NCBI GenBank assembly: GCA_022820925.1
Contig: JAJEEO010000005.1
Location: 1-58,909 of the forward strand
DNA: 58,909 bases
Reading direction: 5' to 3'
Source of the DNA: Acidimicrobiia bacterium
GTDB lineage: Bacteria > Actinomycetota > Acidimicrobiia > Acidimicrobiales > Poriferisodalaceae
Below, one piece after another: positions 8,469 to 19,233 of this stretch. The notes beneath the pieces are model-generated. The model worked only from the letters and a program-made list of their open reading frames with translations. It made no database searches and had not been told where the DNA came from. Made by a program: the position numbers and the translations under genes. Numbering within the stretch: the first letter of the stretch is position 1; each line of letters begins with the position of its first letter.

Positions 8469-9481
8469 CAGCCTTCTCCCCCTGCTTCGACGTTGGCGAT
8501 GAGATCGTCGGCCAGTTGCGCAAGCCGTCGGCGGCGGCCGCCCGACAGCAGCGCGAACGTGATGCGGTCGATGTCGAGCTGCCAGAGCTCGCGGATCCGG
8601 TCGACGCAGGTGTCGCTGTCGCCCGCCAGCGCCACCGACGTGACGAACTCGTCGGACACGAGGTGCTTGTGCTCCGCTTGGAGCGACAGGTGGTCGACCA
8701 GGCCGTACGCGTCTGCGGCGCGCTCGAACTCGGGGCGGAACCGCTCCCACGCCGGCGGCATGCGCTTCCACGGATGGAAGGTGGCTGCCTGGCTGACGGC
8801 CCAGGCCCTCACGTCGTCGAGGGCGGCCTGGCGGTCGTCGTCCATCGACATGGTGACGAACAGGTCGACGGTGAGCTCTGATCGGTCGCGACCGGCTGCC
8901 GCGAGCCCTTGGTGGATGAACTCGAGCTGCCACGCGCAGAACTCGGGATCGGCGGCGCCCATGAGTACGACGCCGTCGCACGTCTGTGCGGCGAGCTGCA
9001 GCATGGCGGGCTGCGACACGGCCAGGTAGATGGGGATCTGGCGCGTCGCGGTGGCCAGGCGAACCCGGCTGCCGTAGAGATCGCATGGCTCGCCGCTGAA
9101 GAGCTGCCGGAATTCGTCGATTCCCGAGCGCAGCTCGGCCACCTTGGACGGCGTGCCCCCGGCACCGAGCACCGCTGACCAGCCCGCGCCGAGACCCAGC
9201 ACGGCACGGCCGCCGGACAGCTCGTCGAGGGCTGCGGTGGCGTTGGCGGTGACGGTGGGGTGACGGGTGACCAGGTTGGTGACGCCCGCCCCGATGAGCA
9301 CGTTGTCGGTAGACAGTGCAGCCAGGTTCATGGCGGCGTACACGTCCTTCATCCCGAGCTGGAAGTCGATGAACCACAGCGCCTCGAAGCCGCTGTCCTC
9401 GATTGCTCGGGCCAGTTCGCCCGCGCGGCTCAGCGGCTCGCGCGGGCTGACGCCCATCGAGATCCCGTATCGGCGCTTCAT
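8468..9481 (-). CDS. Luciferase-like (probably F420-dependent) oxidoreductase
   Basis: Bacterial-luciferase-like TIM-barrel enzyme of 337 residues. Family features are GFEALWFIDF near residue 33, a LIGAGVTNLVTRHP block, the GRAVLGLGAGWS motif and PIYLAVSQPAMLQLAA. Such actinobacterial proteins usually bind F420 (less often FMN) and act as dehydrogenases or monooxygenases. Start ATG 9481 overlaps the hydrolase stop by 4 nt (ATGA). It sits between an alpha/beta hydrolase and an SDR in one operon, suggesting a redox step on a CoA-activated or cyclic substrate. The exact reaction is unknown. Confidence 0.86.
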   Translation of the reverse strand: MKRRYGISMGVSPREPLSRAGELARAIEDSGFEALWFIDFQLGMKDVYAAMNLAALSTDNVLIGAGVTNLVTRHPTVTANATAALDELSGGRAVLGLGAGWSAVLGAGGTPSKVAELRSGIDEFRQLFSGEPCDLYGSRVRLATATRQIPIYLAVSQPAMLQLAAQTCDGVVLMGAADPEFCAWQLEFIHQGLAAAGRDRSELTVDLFVTMSMDDDRQAALDDVRAWAVSQAATFHPWKRMPPAWERFRPEFERAADAYGLVDHLSLQAEHKHLVSDEFVTSVALAGDSDTCVDRIRELWQLDIDRITFALLSGGRRRRLAQLADDLIANVEAGGEG

Positions 9482-10272
9482 GCTGACTGCCTCTCGCCCA
9501 GGAGCCTGGCGATCAGCGTGCCGTAGGCATCGGGCTGGTCCACCGAGATCAGATGGCCGGCGCCGGCGATCTCGTGGTATCGAGAGCCGACGACACGCTC
9601 GACGATGATGTCCGATGCCCGGCGGGGGCAGAAGACGTCGTCCGAGGCCCCGATGACATCCACGGGAATCTCGATGTTCTCCAGCAACGGGTTGAGCGGT
9701 TCGGACCGGATGCCGATCATCGCCCGGGCCGCGTTGATGTAGCCGCTGCCGTCGCCGACGGCCGCGACTCGCCGTGCGGTTACCGCGTCGACGTCGGCCG
9801 GCGTCACGATCTGGGCGGCCGTGTCGTCGCGCAGTCCGGCGGCGAAGCCGATCGTGTCGCCGGCTTCGAGCTGCGCGATGCGTCCTGCGAAGAATTCCGC
9901 CGCAGCCGAGCCCACCACCGACGAGGTGGCGATCGCGATCAGGTGGCCGATCAGGGTGTCCGGCTCTGTCGCTTCGCGGAGCCCGATGGTGCCGCCCAAC
10001 GAGTAGCCAACTACTGCGGCCGGGCCGGTCACGTCGCGCAGGAACGCGGCGAGATCGCCGCTGAGCTGCGACAGCGTGCCGGTGCCCTCGCCGGCTGTCG
10101 TCCGGCCATGACCGCGGAGGTCGATCGCGTACACGGTGAAACCGCCGAGATAGCCGGCGACGCCGTCCCACGACTGATGATCCTCGGCCAGCCCGTGCAA
10201 CAGCACCACCGGCGGCCCTGAGCCCCGGCAGGCGTAGTTGACAGTGATGTCGCCCAGCTCGACGGTGCTCAT
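9478..10272 (-). CDS. Alpha/beta hydrolase
   Basis: 264-residue alpha/beta-hydrolase. The oxyanion region is VVLLHGLAEDHQSW (about 22-35), the nucleophile elbow GYSLGG (Ser near residue 91), an acid candidate lies in VIGASDDVF, and the catalytic His in IAGAGHLI near the C-terminus. This arrangement resembles 3-oxoadipate enol-lactonase and C-C hydrolases. Both ends overlap neighbours by 4 nt (ATGA), showing tight coupling with the ligase and the luciferase-like gene. The role could be ring or ester hydrolysis within the pathway. Confidence 0.87.
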   Translation of the reverse strand: MSTVELGDITVNYACRGSGPPVVLLHGLAEDHQSWDGVAGYLGGFTVYAIDLRGHGRTTAGEGTGTLSQLSGDLAAFLRDVTGPAAVVGYSLGGTIGLREATEPDTLIGHLIAIATSSVVGSAAAEFFAGRIAQLEAGDTIGFAAGLRDDTAAQIVTPADVDAVTARRVAAVGDGSGYINAARAMIGIRSEPLNPLLENIEIPVDVIGASDDVFCPRRASDIIVERVVGSRYHEIAGAGHLISVDQPDAYGTLIARLLGERQSA

Positions 10273-11894
10273 CGGCTCGAGTCCCGATCGGGCCCGGCGC
10301 TGCTGCCGGCCGTTACCTCAGCAGTGCTGGCGGCGGCCACGAGCTCGTCGCGGAGCTGCTGCTTGCGGATCTTGCCCGCTGCTGTGCGCGGGAAGCCGTC
10401 GACCTGCACCAGCCGCTCAGGCCAGTACCGGCGTGGCAGGCCCTGTTCTGCGCAGAAGGCGAGCACCTCGCCGAGATCGAGCGGGACGCGGGCGTGGACA
10501 GCAGCGCAGATGCGCTCGCCGAGTCGTTCGTCGGGCCATCCGATCACCGCCACACCCACCACGTCGGGATGGGCGGCGATGGCATTCTCGGTCTCCACGG
10601 GAGAAATATTGACAGCGCCGCGGATGATCAGGTCCTTGAGCCGTCCGGTGATCGACACGTAGCCGTCGGCATCGATGCGGGCAAGATCGCCAGTCCGGAA
10701 GAAACCGTCGCCGACAATCTCCGCGGCATACAGCTCGGGCTGGCCGTAGTAGCCGTTGAACACGCCCGGTCCGCGCATCGCCAGCTCGCCGCTGCCCGCA
10801 TCGCGCAGCGCGCCCCCGGCGTCGAGGATGCGCAGCTCCAACCCGGGCAGTCCCTCCCCCACCGTGGTCTCGACCTGGGATTCGGTCGACGCCCGAACAC
10901 AGGTGGTGAGGCCGCCTTCGGTCATGCCCCACAGCGGGGTGACGAACGTGTTGGGCAGCTCGGCGCGGCAGCGCCGGACGAGGGCGGGCGGCACCTGGGC
11001 GCCGCCGCAGAGGAAGCTGCGCATGGATGCCAGCTTGGGCTCGCTGCCATTCCAGTGGGCATTCGCCAGATCCAGCAGGAACGGCGTGGCTGCTGCCGTG
11101 AAGTCGGCCCGGTGGCGGGCCACCAGCTCCAGCGCCGCCCCGGCGTCCCATTCGTCCTGGAGAATGAGCGGCGCGCCCACGTACAGCGACAGGCGGCAGC
11201 CGTGAATGGCGCCGACGCTGTGGCCGAGCGGGGACGGCATGAACACCGGCGTGCCTTGGTGGAGATCGAAGCGTTCGGCGAACTGCATGTTGAGCGCCGC
11301 CAGCGAGTCTTCGCTGTGGCTCACCGCCTTGGGCGGCCCGGTGGTGCTCGAGGTGAACATCAGGTGTGCGGTGGCCTCGGGTACCTCAGCGGTGGCAGTC
11401 GGTGGTGTCGGCGGGCCGTCGGGCGTCAGCTGGCCCCCTTGCGCCGGTGCCACCGCGATGTGCCCGCAGGCCGACGCACCGGCGGCTCGCCGCACGGCGT
11501 CTGCGGCGCGGCTGCCACGGCTCTGGCTGTCGCAAACCACCAAGGCCGGCTGGATGAGCCCGAAGATGTGACACAGGTGGGCCTCGGGCGTAGTGACGGG
11601 CGTGGTGGCCGGAACATGGCCGGCCCGCAGCACGGCCAGGAACATCACCATCCAGTCCGCGCAGTTGGGAAGGTGGATCACCACTGGCCGCCGGGTGGTG
11701 CCGGCGAGGGAGCGGATCTGCTCGGCGGCCTCGCCGGCTGCGTTCCACAGCTCGGCCCGTGACCTGGCGATGCCGCCGCTGACCAGCGCAAGCCGGTCGG
11801 GGTCCTCGCGGACGTGGCTCTCGAATCGATCGATCAGCCGGACACCCGTCCACCATCCGGCGAGGCGGTAGCGCTGCGCCCGGTTGTCGCTCAC
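10269..11894 (-). CDS. AMP-dependent acyl-CoA ligase (ANL superfamily)
   Basis: Activates a carboxylic acid as acyl-AMP then acyl-CoA; 541 residues. The P-loop is MFTSSTTGPPKAVSH, A5 is LWGMTEGG, A7 is FFRTGDLARIDADGYV, A8 is GRLKDLIIRGAVNISP, and the catalytic A10 lysine is in PRTAAGKIRKQQL near the C-terminus. The set is complete. The N-terminal style (RLAGWW, then LIDRFESHV) resembles cyclohexanecarboxylate or dihydroxybenzoate ligases. I choose GTG 11894, which follows GGAGGAG with 5-nt spacing; the frame is open to 12083 without similarity. It heads the operon and faces a TetR regulator. Confidence 0.88.
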   Translation of the reverse strand: MSDNRAQRYRLAGWWTGVRLIDRFESHVREDPDRLALVSGGIARSRAELWNAAGEAAEQIRSLAGTTRRPVVIHLPNCADWMVMFLAVLRAGHVPATTPVTTPEAHLCHIFGLIQPALVVCDSQSRGSRAADAVRRAAGASACGHIAVAPAQGGQLTPDGPPTPPTATAEVPEATAHLMFTSSTTGPPKAVSHSEDSLAALNMQFAERFDLHQGTPVFMPSPLGHSVGAIHGCRLSLYVGAPLILQDEWDAGAALELVARHRADFTAAATPFLLDLANAHWNGSEPKLASMRSFLCGGAQVPPALVRRCRAELPNTFVTPLWGMTEGGLTTCVRASTESQVETTVGEGLPGLELRILDAGGALRDAGSGELAMRGPGVFNGYYGQPELYAAEIVGDGFFRTGDLARIDADGYVSITGRLKDLIIRGAVNISPVETENAIAAHPDVVGVAVIGWPDERLGERICAAVHARVPLDLGEVLAFCAEQGLPRRYWPERLVQVDGFPRTAAGKIRKQQLRDELVAAASTAEVTAGSSAGPDRDSSR

Positions 11895-12043
11895 GGCGCT
11901 CCTCCGTTCGCGGCGGCGTCCGTTCTCGGGAGTATTGCAGGCTCGCCGAGTGTTCATTAGAGCGACTTCGCTTTTGCTTTTAGTGCCTGCCAGCCGCGCG
12001 GATAGGCTTGCCCGCTGCAGGCTTTCGGGCCACTGAAGCGACC
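11895..12043. promoter_or_regulatory. Divergent promoter region with candidate TetR operator
   Basis: 149-bp gap between the ligase operon and tetR. At 11961-11972 an inverted repeat AGCGA-ct-TCGCT lies in an AT-rich stretch (TTAG upstream, TTTTGCTTTTAG downstream), a plausible operator for the adjacent TetR protein controlling both directions. The -35/-10 boxes are not clear. Confidence 0.45.
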
Positions 12044-12661
12044 ATGGCGATTGAACCCACCACTCCGAAGGGTCGCCGGACACGGCAGACGATCCTCGAC
12101 GCAGCGTCGACGGTCTTCACCAAGGACGGCTACGTCGACGCCCGCATGAGCGATGTCGCAGCCGAGGCCGGTCTCTCGCTCGGCGGCCTCTACCGGTATT
12201 TCGAGAACAAGGAAGACCTGTTCAGCAGCGTGATCCGCGACATCCACGAGGAGCTCTTCCGGCGGAGCCGATCGTCGACGCCGATCAGCGACGACCCTGA
12301 GGCTGCGCTGTTCGAAGCCAACCTCGGATACCTGCAGCACTACCACGACAACAGCGGCGTGATGGGTGCCTTCATCGCTGCGACCACCGTGGAGCAGCGC
12401 TTCACCACCATCTGGTGGACCATGCGCGAGCGTCACGTGGCCCGGTTCGTGCATGCGATCGAAAACGACGACCGTGTCCAGCTCGATGGGCTCGACCCGA
12501 CCACGATGGCCCGGGCGATGGCCTCGTTGGTCGAGCAGACCGCGTACACGACGTTCGCCCACGCTGCGCTCAATACGACCACGGTTGACGTGGAGACGGT
12601 GGCGCGAGTAGTGACGCGAGCTTGGTACCGCAGCTTCTACGGCAGGCCCGACGGCACCTGA
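12044..12661 (+). CDS. TetR/AcrR family transcriptional regulator
   Basis: 205-residue TetR repressor. The N-terminal HTH domain runs from RRTRQTILDAAS (about 9) through MSDVAAEAGLSLGGLYRYFENKEDLF (about 34-60); the remainder is an all-helical ligand domain. ATG 12044 is used; an upstream in-frame start at 12008 is less likely. It is divergent from the ligase-hydrolase-LLM-SDR-amidase operon, so it probably represses that operon and is released by the substrate or its CoA ester, as in other catabolic TetR systems (inference). Confidence 0.88.
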   Translation: MAIEPTTPKGRRTRQTILDAASTVFTKDGYVDARMSDVAAEAGLSLGGLYRYFENKEDLFSSVIRDIHEELFRRSRSSTPISDDPEAALFEANLGYLQHYHDNSGVMGAFIAATTVEQRFTTIWWTMRERHVARFVHAIENDDRVQLDGLDPTTMARAMASLVEQTAYTTFAHAALNTTTVDVETVARVVTRAWYRSFYGRPDGT

Positions 12662-12722
12662 GAGAGCATGGTCGACAGCGCTGCTGCGGTTTCCGCAGGT
12701 CGGTGAACGTCCGGCGAACATC

Positions 12723-13419
12723 TCAGAGCTCTGAGCCCAGGTAGGCAGCCGCAAGCCGCTCGTCGGCGAGGAGCTCCCTGCTCGTTGCCTCCAGCGACAC
12801 CTCTCCGGACTCGAGCACGTACGCCCGATCACAGACCTCGAGCGCCTGATGGGCCCGCTGCTCCACCACGATCATCGCCGTCGTCTCGCTCTGCATCAGG
12901 CGCGTGACGCCCTCGAAGATGTCGTCGGCTGCGCGCGGCGCGAGCCCCATGGACGGCTCGTCGAGCATGAGCAGCCGGGGACACGCCATCACCCCGCGCG
13001 CCACCGCCAGCATCTGCTGCTGACCGCCCGAGAGCGCGCCGCCGTCGCGGTTGAGCATCTCGGCCAGTGCCGGAAAGATCTCGAACACGAGATCGCGGCG
13101 CTCGTCGTACCGGTTCTGCGCGGCCCTGCGGTGGCTGCCGAGCCGCAGATTGTCGGCCACGGTCATCGAGGCGAAGATCATCCGCCCTTGCGGCACATGC
13201 ACGATGCCGTCCTCGACCCGCTTGTGCGGCGCGTGGGCCAGCAGATCCTGGCCATCGAAACTGATCGAGCCGGAGTCGGGCACGACGGTGCCGCTGATGG
13301 CCTTCAGCAAGGTGGTCTTGCCGGCGCCATTGGGGCCCAGGACGGCCACATGCTCGCGGGACCCGACGCGGAAGTCGACTGATCTCAGCGCGGGGATGCC
13401 GTCGTAGCCGGCGGACAGG

Positions 13420-13436
<17 letters not shown>
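12723..13436 (-). CDS. livF: Branched-chain amino acid-type ABC transporter ATPase (LivF)
   Basis: 237-residue ATPase of a HAAT-type importer. Walker A GPNGAGKTTLLKAI (about 34-41), VPQGRMIFASMTV typical of LivF, signature LSGGQQQMLAVAR and Walker B LLMLDEPSMGL. Start GTG 13436 overlaps the end of the LivMG fusion by 17 nt. It is the last gene of livJ-livH-livMG-livF. The substrate may be branched-chain amino acids, amides or other carboxylates; the genes alone do not decide. Confidence 0.92.
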
Positions 13437-15224
<1,788 letters not shown>

Positions 15225-15228
<4 letters not shown>

Positions 15229-16106
15229 ATGGCCCGCTGGACCTTGCCGAACAGCCCGTTGGGCCGCACGTACAGGATGAGCAGGAACAGCGCGAACACC
15301 CAGACGTTCTTCACCGCCGCCGACGTCCAGACCTGCGACACGGACTGGATGATCCCGATGAGCACTCCGCCCACGAAGGCGCCGCTGACGCTGCCGAGGC
15401 CGCCGAGCACGACGGCGGCGAACATCACCACCACGAACCGCAGGCCCACGAACGGCGTGATGCTCTGGAACGTGACGAGAGCCGCTCCCCCCACAGCAGT
15501 GAGCGCCACGCCCACGCCGAACGCGATGCGGTTGGTCCGGTCGATGTTGATGCCCATGTAGGTGGCGGCTTCCCAGTTCTCCGAGGCGGCCCGGATGGCG
15601 CGGCCGGTGCCGGTGCGGTTGAGGAACAGGAACAGCAGCGCTGCCACCAGCAGCGAGAGCAGGAAGGCGTAGAGGCGCGCCCGGCTGATGAAGATGTCGC
15701 CGATGAAATCGCCGGTGTTGGCGTACGACGGCGCCACGACGCGTGGCTCCGAGGAGTACCTGATGAGGATGAGGTTCTGGAAGATCAGCCCGAGCCCGAG
15801 CGTGAGGATGACCTGGGCGTCGTGGTTCTCGTGCCGGCCGATCACGAAGCGGATGAACAGCCAGTGGATCGCCATGCCCAGCAGCAGGAACACGGCGAAG
15901 ATGCCGGGCATGGCCACGAACGGGTCCATGCCGATGCCGCCCGCGAACAGCGCCCACGACAGGTACATGGCCAGCATCATGAAGTCGGCCTGGGCGAAGT
16001 TGACCACCCGCATCACGCCGAAGATCAGGCCGAGCCCCGAGGCCAGCAGCGCGTAGACGCCGCCGATGAGGATCCCCGGTACGAGGAACTGCAGGAATTC
16101 AGTCAT
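15225..16106 (-). CDS. livH: Branched-chain amino acid-type ABC transporter permease (LivH)
   Basis: 293-residue inner-membrane permease with about eight hydrophobic segments. Family motifs are VPGILIGGVYALLASGLGL at the N-terminus, GVMRVVNFAQADFMMLA, the coupling loop region RAIRAASENWEAATYMGI and VLGGLGSVSGAFVGG near the C-terminus. ATG 16106 starts it, 24 bp after the binding-protein stop. It pairs with the LivM half of the fusion to form the channel. Confidence 0.92.
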
Positions 16107-16130
16107 CTGTGGGCGGGGTTGAGCTCGGCG

Positions 16131-17642
16131 CTACTCCCACACCGGTTCGCAGATCGCGAACTCCTCCGGATAGACGGTGCACGGGATGAGCCTCCCGTCC
16201 ACCTCCTGCCATTGGGCCAGCACGCCGAAGTGCTGGTCGACGCGGCCGGTCGCGCTGAAGCTGATGGCCGACGCCGGCATGAGGTCCACTGCGACGCCCT
16301 CGGTCAGCTTGACGGTGTTGAACGCCTTGGCGACTGCGGCCGGCGAGGGGTCGCCGGACTGCTCCAGCACGGCGGCGATGAGGTGCACCACGAAGTAGCC
16401 GCCGATGTGGTCCTGGCGGGCGTAGGGCTGGTCGATGGCGGCCGCCAACTCGTCGAAGGCGTCGCTGCCAGCCAGCGGGTTGGCGTAGACGAAGGTCGAC
16501 AGCCCGGCCACTTCCGGCCCCAGGTCGGCCCATGCGGGCAGCAGTCCCTGGCCGCCGTTCTGGATCACCGGTGCGGTGACGCCTCGGGCGATCAGCTCGT
16601 TCTGCAGGCCGCTGACGTCGCTGAAGGCGAATGCGATGTTGAAGATGACGTCCACGTCGGCGTTGGCGATCTTGGTGGCCACGCCCGAGGGATCGTCGAG
16701 CCCGCCGGGTGCCCAGGTGTCGGTGACGGCAACCTCGATGCCCCGATCGGCGAACTCGGCCAGCAGTGCCTGTTGCAGCGGCACGGCTGCAGCCGAGGTG
16801 GAGCCCACCACTGCCACGGTCTCCATGGTGATGCCCGCCTGGTCGAGCCCCGGCTGGATCGCGTCGAGGATGAGGCCCTTGATGGCCGATGCCGGCGGCG
16901 AGTAGCCGAACACGTGGGTGAAGCCCTCGCGGTCGGTGACCGAGTCGGCGAAGCTCTCGGTGACGAACGGGATGCCGGCTCGCTCGGACACCTCGGTGGC
17001 AGCCAGGCTGAACGACGACAGCCATGATCCGGCGATTGCCGACACGTCGGGCTCGTCGTCGAGCAGGCGCTCGACGGCGGTGGCTGCCTCTTCGGCAGAG
17101 CCGCCCGCGTCGTAGATGGCGAGCCGCAGCGTGGCGTTGCACAGCGACTCGATGCCGCCGGCTGCGTTGATGTCCTCCACTGCCTTGCTGGCGCCGGCGA
17201 TCTCGGCGCTGCCGACGAAGCTGAAGGTTCCCGACATCGGCCACACCGTGCCGATGACCACCTCGTCGACGCAGTTGCGCTCGTCGACGGCTGCGGCGGC
17301 GGCCGCTTCGGCTTCCGCCTCGGCGGCTGCGGCGGCTTCGCGCGCCTCGTCGAGCTGCTCCTCGAGGTCGGCGACGACTTCGGGGTCGACGCCTTCTGCG
17401 GCCTCGGCCTCGGCCAGGGCTGCCTCGGCTGCTTCGGCCTTGGCAGCGGCCGCTTCGGCTTCCGCCTGGGCGGTTGCCGCGGCGTCCTGTGCCTCTTGGA
17501 GGGCTTCGGCGTCGGCGGTTGAGTCGGTGTCTGTGTCGTCGGCGCATGCGGCCGCGAGCAGGCCGGCTACGGCGAGCAGTACCACCAGCAATCGCCACTT
17601 TGCTGCAGGTCGCGTTCGGTTGCGGGGCCGGGTTCTAGGCAT
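16131..17642 (-). CDS. livJ: Branched-chain amino acid-type substrate-binding lipoprotein with coiled-coil stalk
   Basis: Extracytoplasmic receptor of the liv-type importer; 503 residues from ATG 17642, chosen by its AAGGAG site and signal peptide. Lipobox LLAAACADD puts the lipid anchor near Cys33. Residues about 40-118 form an Ala/Glu-rich heptad-like segment (repeated AEAEAAAAKAEAAEAA style) that should be a coiled coil. The periplasmic-binding type I fold follows (VVIGTVWPMSGTFSFVG, then SAIAGSWLSSFSLAATEV). A canonical LivJ lacks the stalk and is about 380 residues. It heads the operon behind a sigma70-like promoter. Ligand unknown; URT and other HAAT receptors share this fold. Confidence 0.88.
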   Translation of the reverse strand: MPRTRPRNRTRPAAKWRLLVVLLAVAGLLAAACADDTDTDSTADAEALQEAQDAAATAQAEAEAAAAKAEAAEAALAEAEAAEGVDPEVVADLEEQLDEAREAAAAAEAEAEAAAAAAVDERNCVDEVVIGTVWPMSGTFSFVGSAEIAGASKAVEDINAAGGIESLCNATLRLAIYDAGGSAEEAATAVERLLDDEPDVSAIAGSWLSSFSLAATEVSERAGIPFVTESFADSVTDREGFTHVFGYSPPASAIKGLILDAIQPGLDQAGITMETVAVVGSTSAAAVPLQQALLAEFADRGIEVAVTDTWAPGGLDDPSGVATKIANADVDVIFNIAFAFSDVSGLQNELIARGVTAPVIQNGGQGLLPAWADLGPEVAGLSTFVYANPLAGSDAFDELAAAIDQPYARQDHIGGYFVVHLIAAVLEQSGDPSPAAVAKAFNTVKLTEGVAVDLMPASAISFSATGRVDQHFGVLAQWQEVDGRLIPCTVYPEEFAICEPVWE

Positions 17643-17713
17643 AGCCGCTCCTTGGGCCGCCAGGGCCGGTCTCCGGCTGTCGCATTCGACCGACCGAGAT
17701 CGATGTGCGCTCG

Positions 17714-17742
17714 ACACTAGGCAGCCCCGAACCCCAAGTCAA
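17714..17742 (-). promoter_or_regulatory. Sigma70-like promoter of the liv operon
   Basis: On the minus strand, -35 TTGACT (17742-17737), a 17-bp spacer and -10 TAGTGT (17719-17714), which keeps the key T, A and final T. It lies about 70 bp upstream of the livJ start with nothing else between. Confidence 0.55.
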
Positions 17743-17762
17743 GAGACCGATGTCGCTTTTTT

Positions 17763-17776
17763 ATAGTGTCTACTAT
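17763..17776. promoter_or_regulatory. Inverted repeat upstream of the liv promoter
   Basis: ATAGT-gtct-ACTAT, a 5-bp inverted repeat just upstream of the -35 box, in an AT-rich patch. A plausible operator or activator site for the liv operon; no regulator gene is adjacent. Confidence 0.35.
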
Positions 17777-17833
17777 TGGACGCCAATGAGCCACACTCGA
17801 CGGCGGACAGCCGAGCAACAGCGCCCCGTCACC

Positions 17834-17884
17834 GACAGCGAGCGCCGGACTGCGCCGATGTGCCCAGCAGGCGAGAACTTCATG
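17834..17884 (+). repeat. 51-bp direct repeat, copy A
   Basis: Matches 19234-19284 at 47 of 51 positions. Both copies can be read in the same frame as DSERRTAPMCPAG(E/V)NFM, and three of the four differences are synonymous third-base changes. In this copy the frame extends as a 44-codon ORF (17786-17920) with no recognisable family and no good ribosome site. Confidence 0.85.
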
Positions 17885-17930
17885 CCACAGCCATTCCAAC
17901 CGTTACGGCCACGGCAGTAGGGCGCGCTCG

Positions 17931-18830
17931 GTGAAACCATTGGTCGTGCCTCGCCCGCTCGGTGCGACGTGGGCGGCGGCCCCCGACGGCGTGCGGCTGA
18001 GCGTCCGCCAGCACGGCAACCCCGACAGCACCCACCGGCTGTTGCTGAGCCACGGCTGCGGCCTGGCGGCGGACATGTATGCGCCGTTCTGGTCAGAGTT
18101 GGCGGATGGTTACGAGATCGTCGTGTACGACATGCGCAGCCACGGCCACAGCAGCCCCGGGGCGCTCGAGACGCTGAACGTGCCCACGCTGGTCGCCGAC
18201 AGTCGCGCAGTGTTCAGCGCCCTTCAGGCCGAGTTCGGCAGCAAGCCCACGATCGGCGTGTTCCACTCGCTGTCGGCCATCGTGGCGCTGCTGCATGCCG
18301 CCGAGGAGCCCGACTTCGCCGGCCTGGTGCTGTTCGACCCGCCGGTGCAGCCCACCGACGGCAGCCCCGCCGACCTCGAAGGCGTCGCGCAGCGATTCAT
18401 GCGTACCGCGGAGGGGCGGCGTGACACGTTTGAGCACCCCAGCCATCTCGCCCAAGGACTGGCCCGCTCGCCGATGTTCCGTCTGATGACCGAACCGGTG
18501 CTGCAGCTCTTCGCCGAGGCCGCACTGACAGAAGGCAGCGACGGCTGGAGGCTGCGGTGCCCGCCGGCGCACGAGGCGCAACTGTTCGGGTGGCTCTTCG
18601 GCTTCACAATGCAGATCCCGCGCCTCCTCGGCTCGCTGCCCATGCCCGTCAAGGTGATCGGCGCCGACCCGGCCGTGCAGTTCTCATTCCTTCCGACGGT
18701 CGACATGAGCGATCTGATCGCGGTCGGCTACGACTTTGTGCCGGATCACACGCACTTCTTGCAGCTCGAGAACCCCGAGCTGACCGCGGCGATGACAGTC
18801 GAGTTCCTCGATGCCCACGGGCTGGCGTGA
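17931..18830 (+). CDS. Alpha/beta hydrolase with atypical nucleophile elbow
   Basis: 299-residue alpha/beta hydrolase starting at GTG 17931. LLLSHGCGLAADMYAPFW (about 37-54) is the oxyanion strand, VVYDMRSHGHSS follows, and the nucleophile elbow reads GVFHSLSA, with Ser instead of Gly after the nucleophile (S-x-S). DHTHFLQLENPE supplies the C-terminal catalytic His. ADPAVQ may hold the acid. It lies alone with the DUF1330 gene between the two 51-bp repeats, unlike the surrounding operons. An esterase, lactonase or haloalkane-type activity is possible; substrate unknown. Confidence 0.75.
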   Translation: MKPLVVPRPLGATWAAAPDGVRLSVRQHGNPDSTHRLLLSHGCGLAADMYAPFWSELADGYEIVVYDMRSHGHSSPGALETLNVPTLVADSRAVFSALQAEFGSKPTIGVFHSLSAIVALLHAAEEPDFAGLVLFDPPVQPTDGSPADLEGVAQRFMRTAEGRRDTFEHPSHLAQGLARSPMFRLMTEPVLQLFAEAALTEGSDGWRLRCPPAHEAQLFGWLFGFTMQIPRLLGSLPMPVKVIGADPAVQFSFLPTVDMSDLIAVGYDFVPDHTHFLQLENPELTAAMTVEFLDAHGLA

Positions 18831-18905
18831 GGGCGGGCGCGTGTCAGAGGGGCGCGCGCTGATCGGCGAAGCCTGACCTGCTCCCTAGCGAAAGGACCCA
18901 ACCAA

Positions 18906-19211
18906 ATGAAACCAGTTTTCTTGCTCTTCGATCCCGTCGTCACCGACCCGGCCGCCTGCAAGGCAGAAGCGCCGCAGTGGGTGGCGGCGTCTGACACAGC
19001 CCGTGACTATGGCGGGGAGATCCTGATCCGGGGCGGGCGGACCGAACCCGTGGTGGGGCAATGGCCCCGCACGCTCCCGCTCGTGATCGAGTTCCCCGAC
19101 GAAATCGCCGCTGCGTCATGGCTGGACTCAGACGAGTTCGCCGAAATGGTCGAGGTGGTCGGCCGATTCGCCGACCTGCGCGCCATCCGGATCATCCCGC
19201 TGGACGACTAA
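18906..19211 (+). CDS. DUF1330-like ferredoxin-fold protein
   Basis: 101-residue alpha/beta protein preceded by an AAAGGA ribosome site. DYGGEILIRGGRTEPVVGQW and LVIEFPDEIAAASWLDSDEF match the DUF1330/YCII-like dimeric alpha-beta barrel fold; a second, more typical DUF1330 protein is encoded at 56608-56895. The family is small and of unknown biochemical role. It follows the hydrolase by 75 bp and may be co-transcribed. Confidence 0.7.
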   Translation: MKPVFLLFDPVVTDPAACKAEAPQWVAASDTARDYGGEILIRGGRTEPVVGQWPRTLPLVIEFPDEIAAASWLDSDEFAEMVEVVGRFADLRAIRIIPLDD

Positions 19212-19233
19212 CCGGCCATCACGGTTCGTCGCA

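Noticed and set aside
17281..17480. A simple-sequence repeat in livJ
   Set aside because: It is the coding sequence of the Ala/Glu-rich coiled coil, irregular at DNA level and in frame, so it is a protein feature, not a DNA repeat.
17786..17920. A 44-codon protein gene carrying repeat copy A
   Set aside because: No convincing ribosome site, overlaps the liv promoter region, and no family; kept as a repeat and possible gene remnant only.
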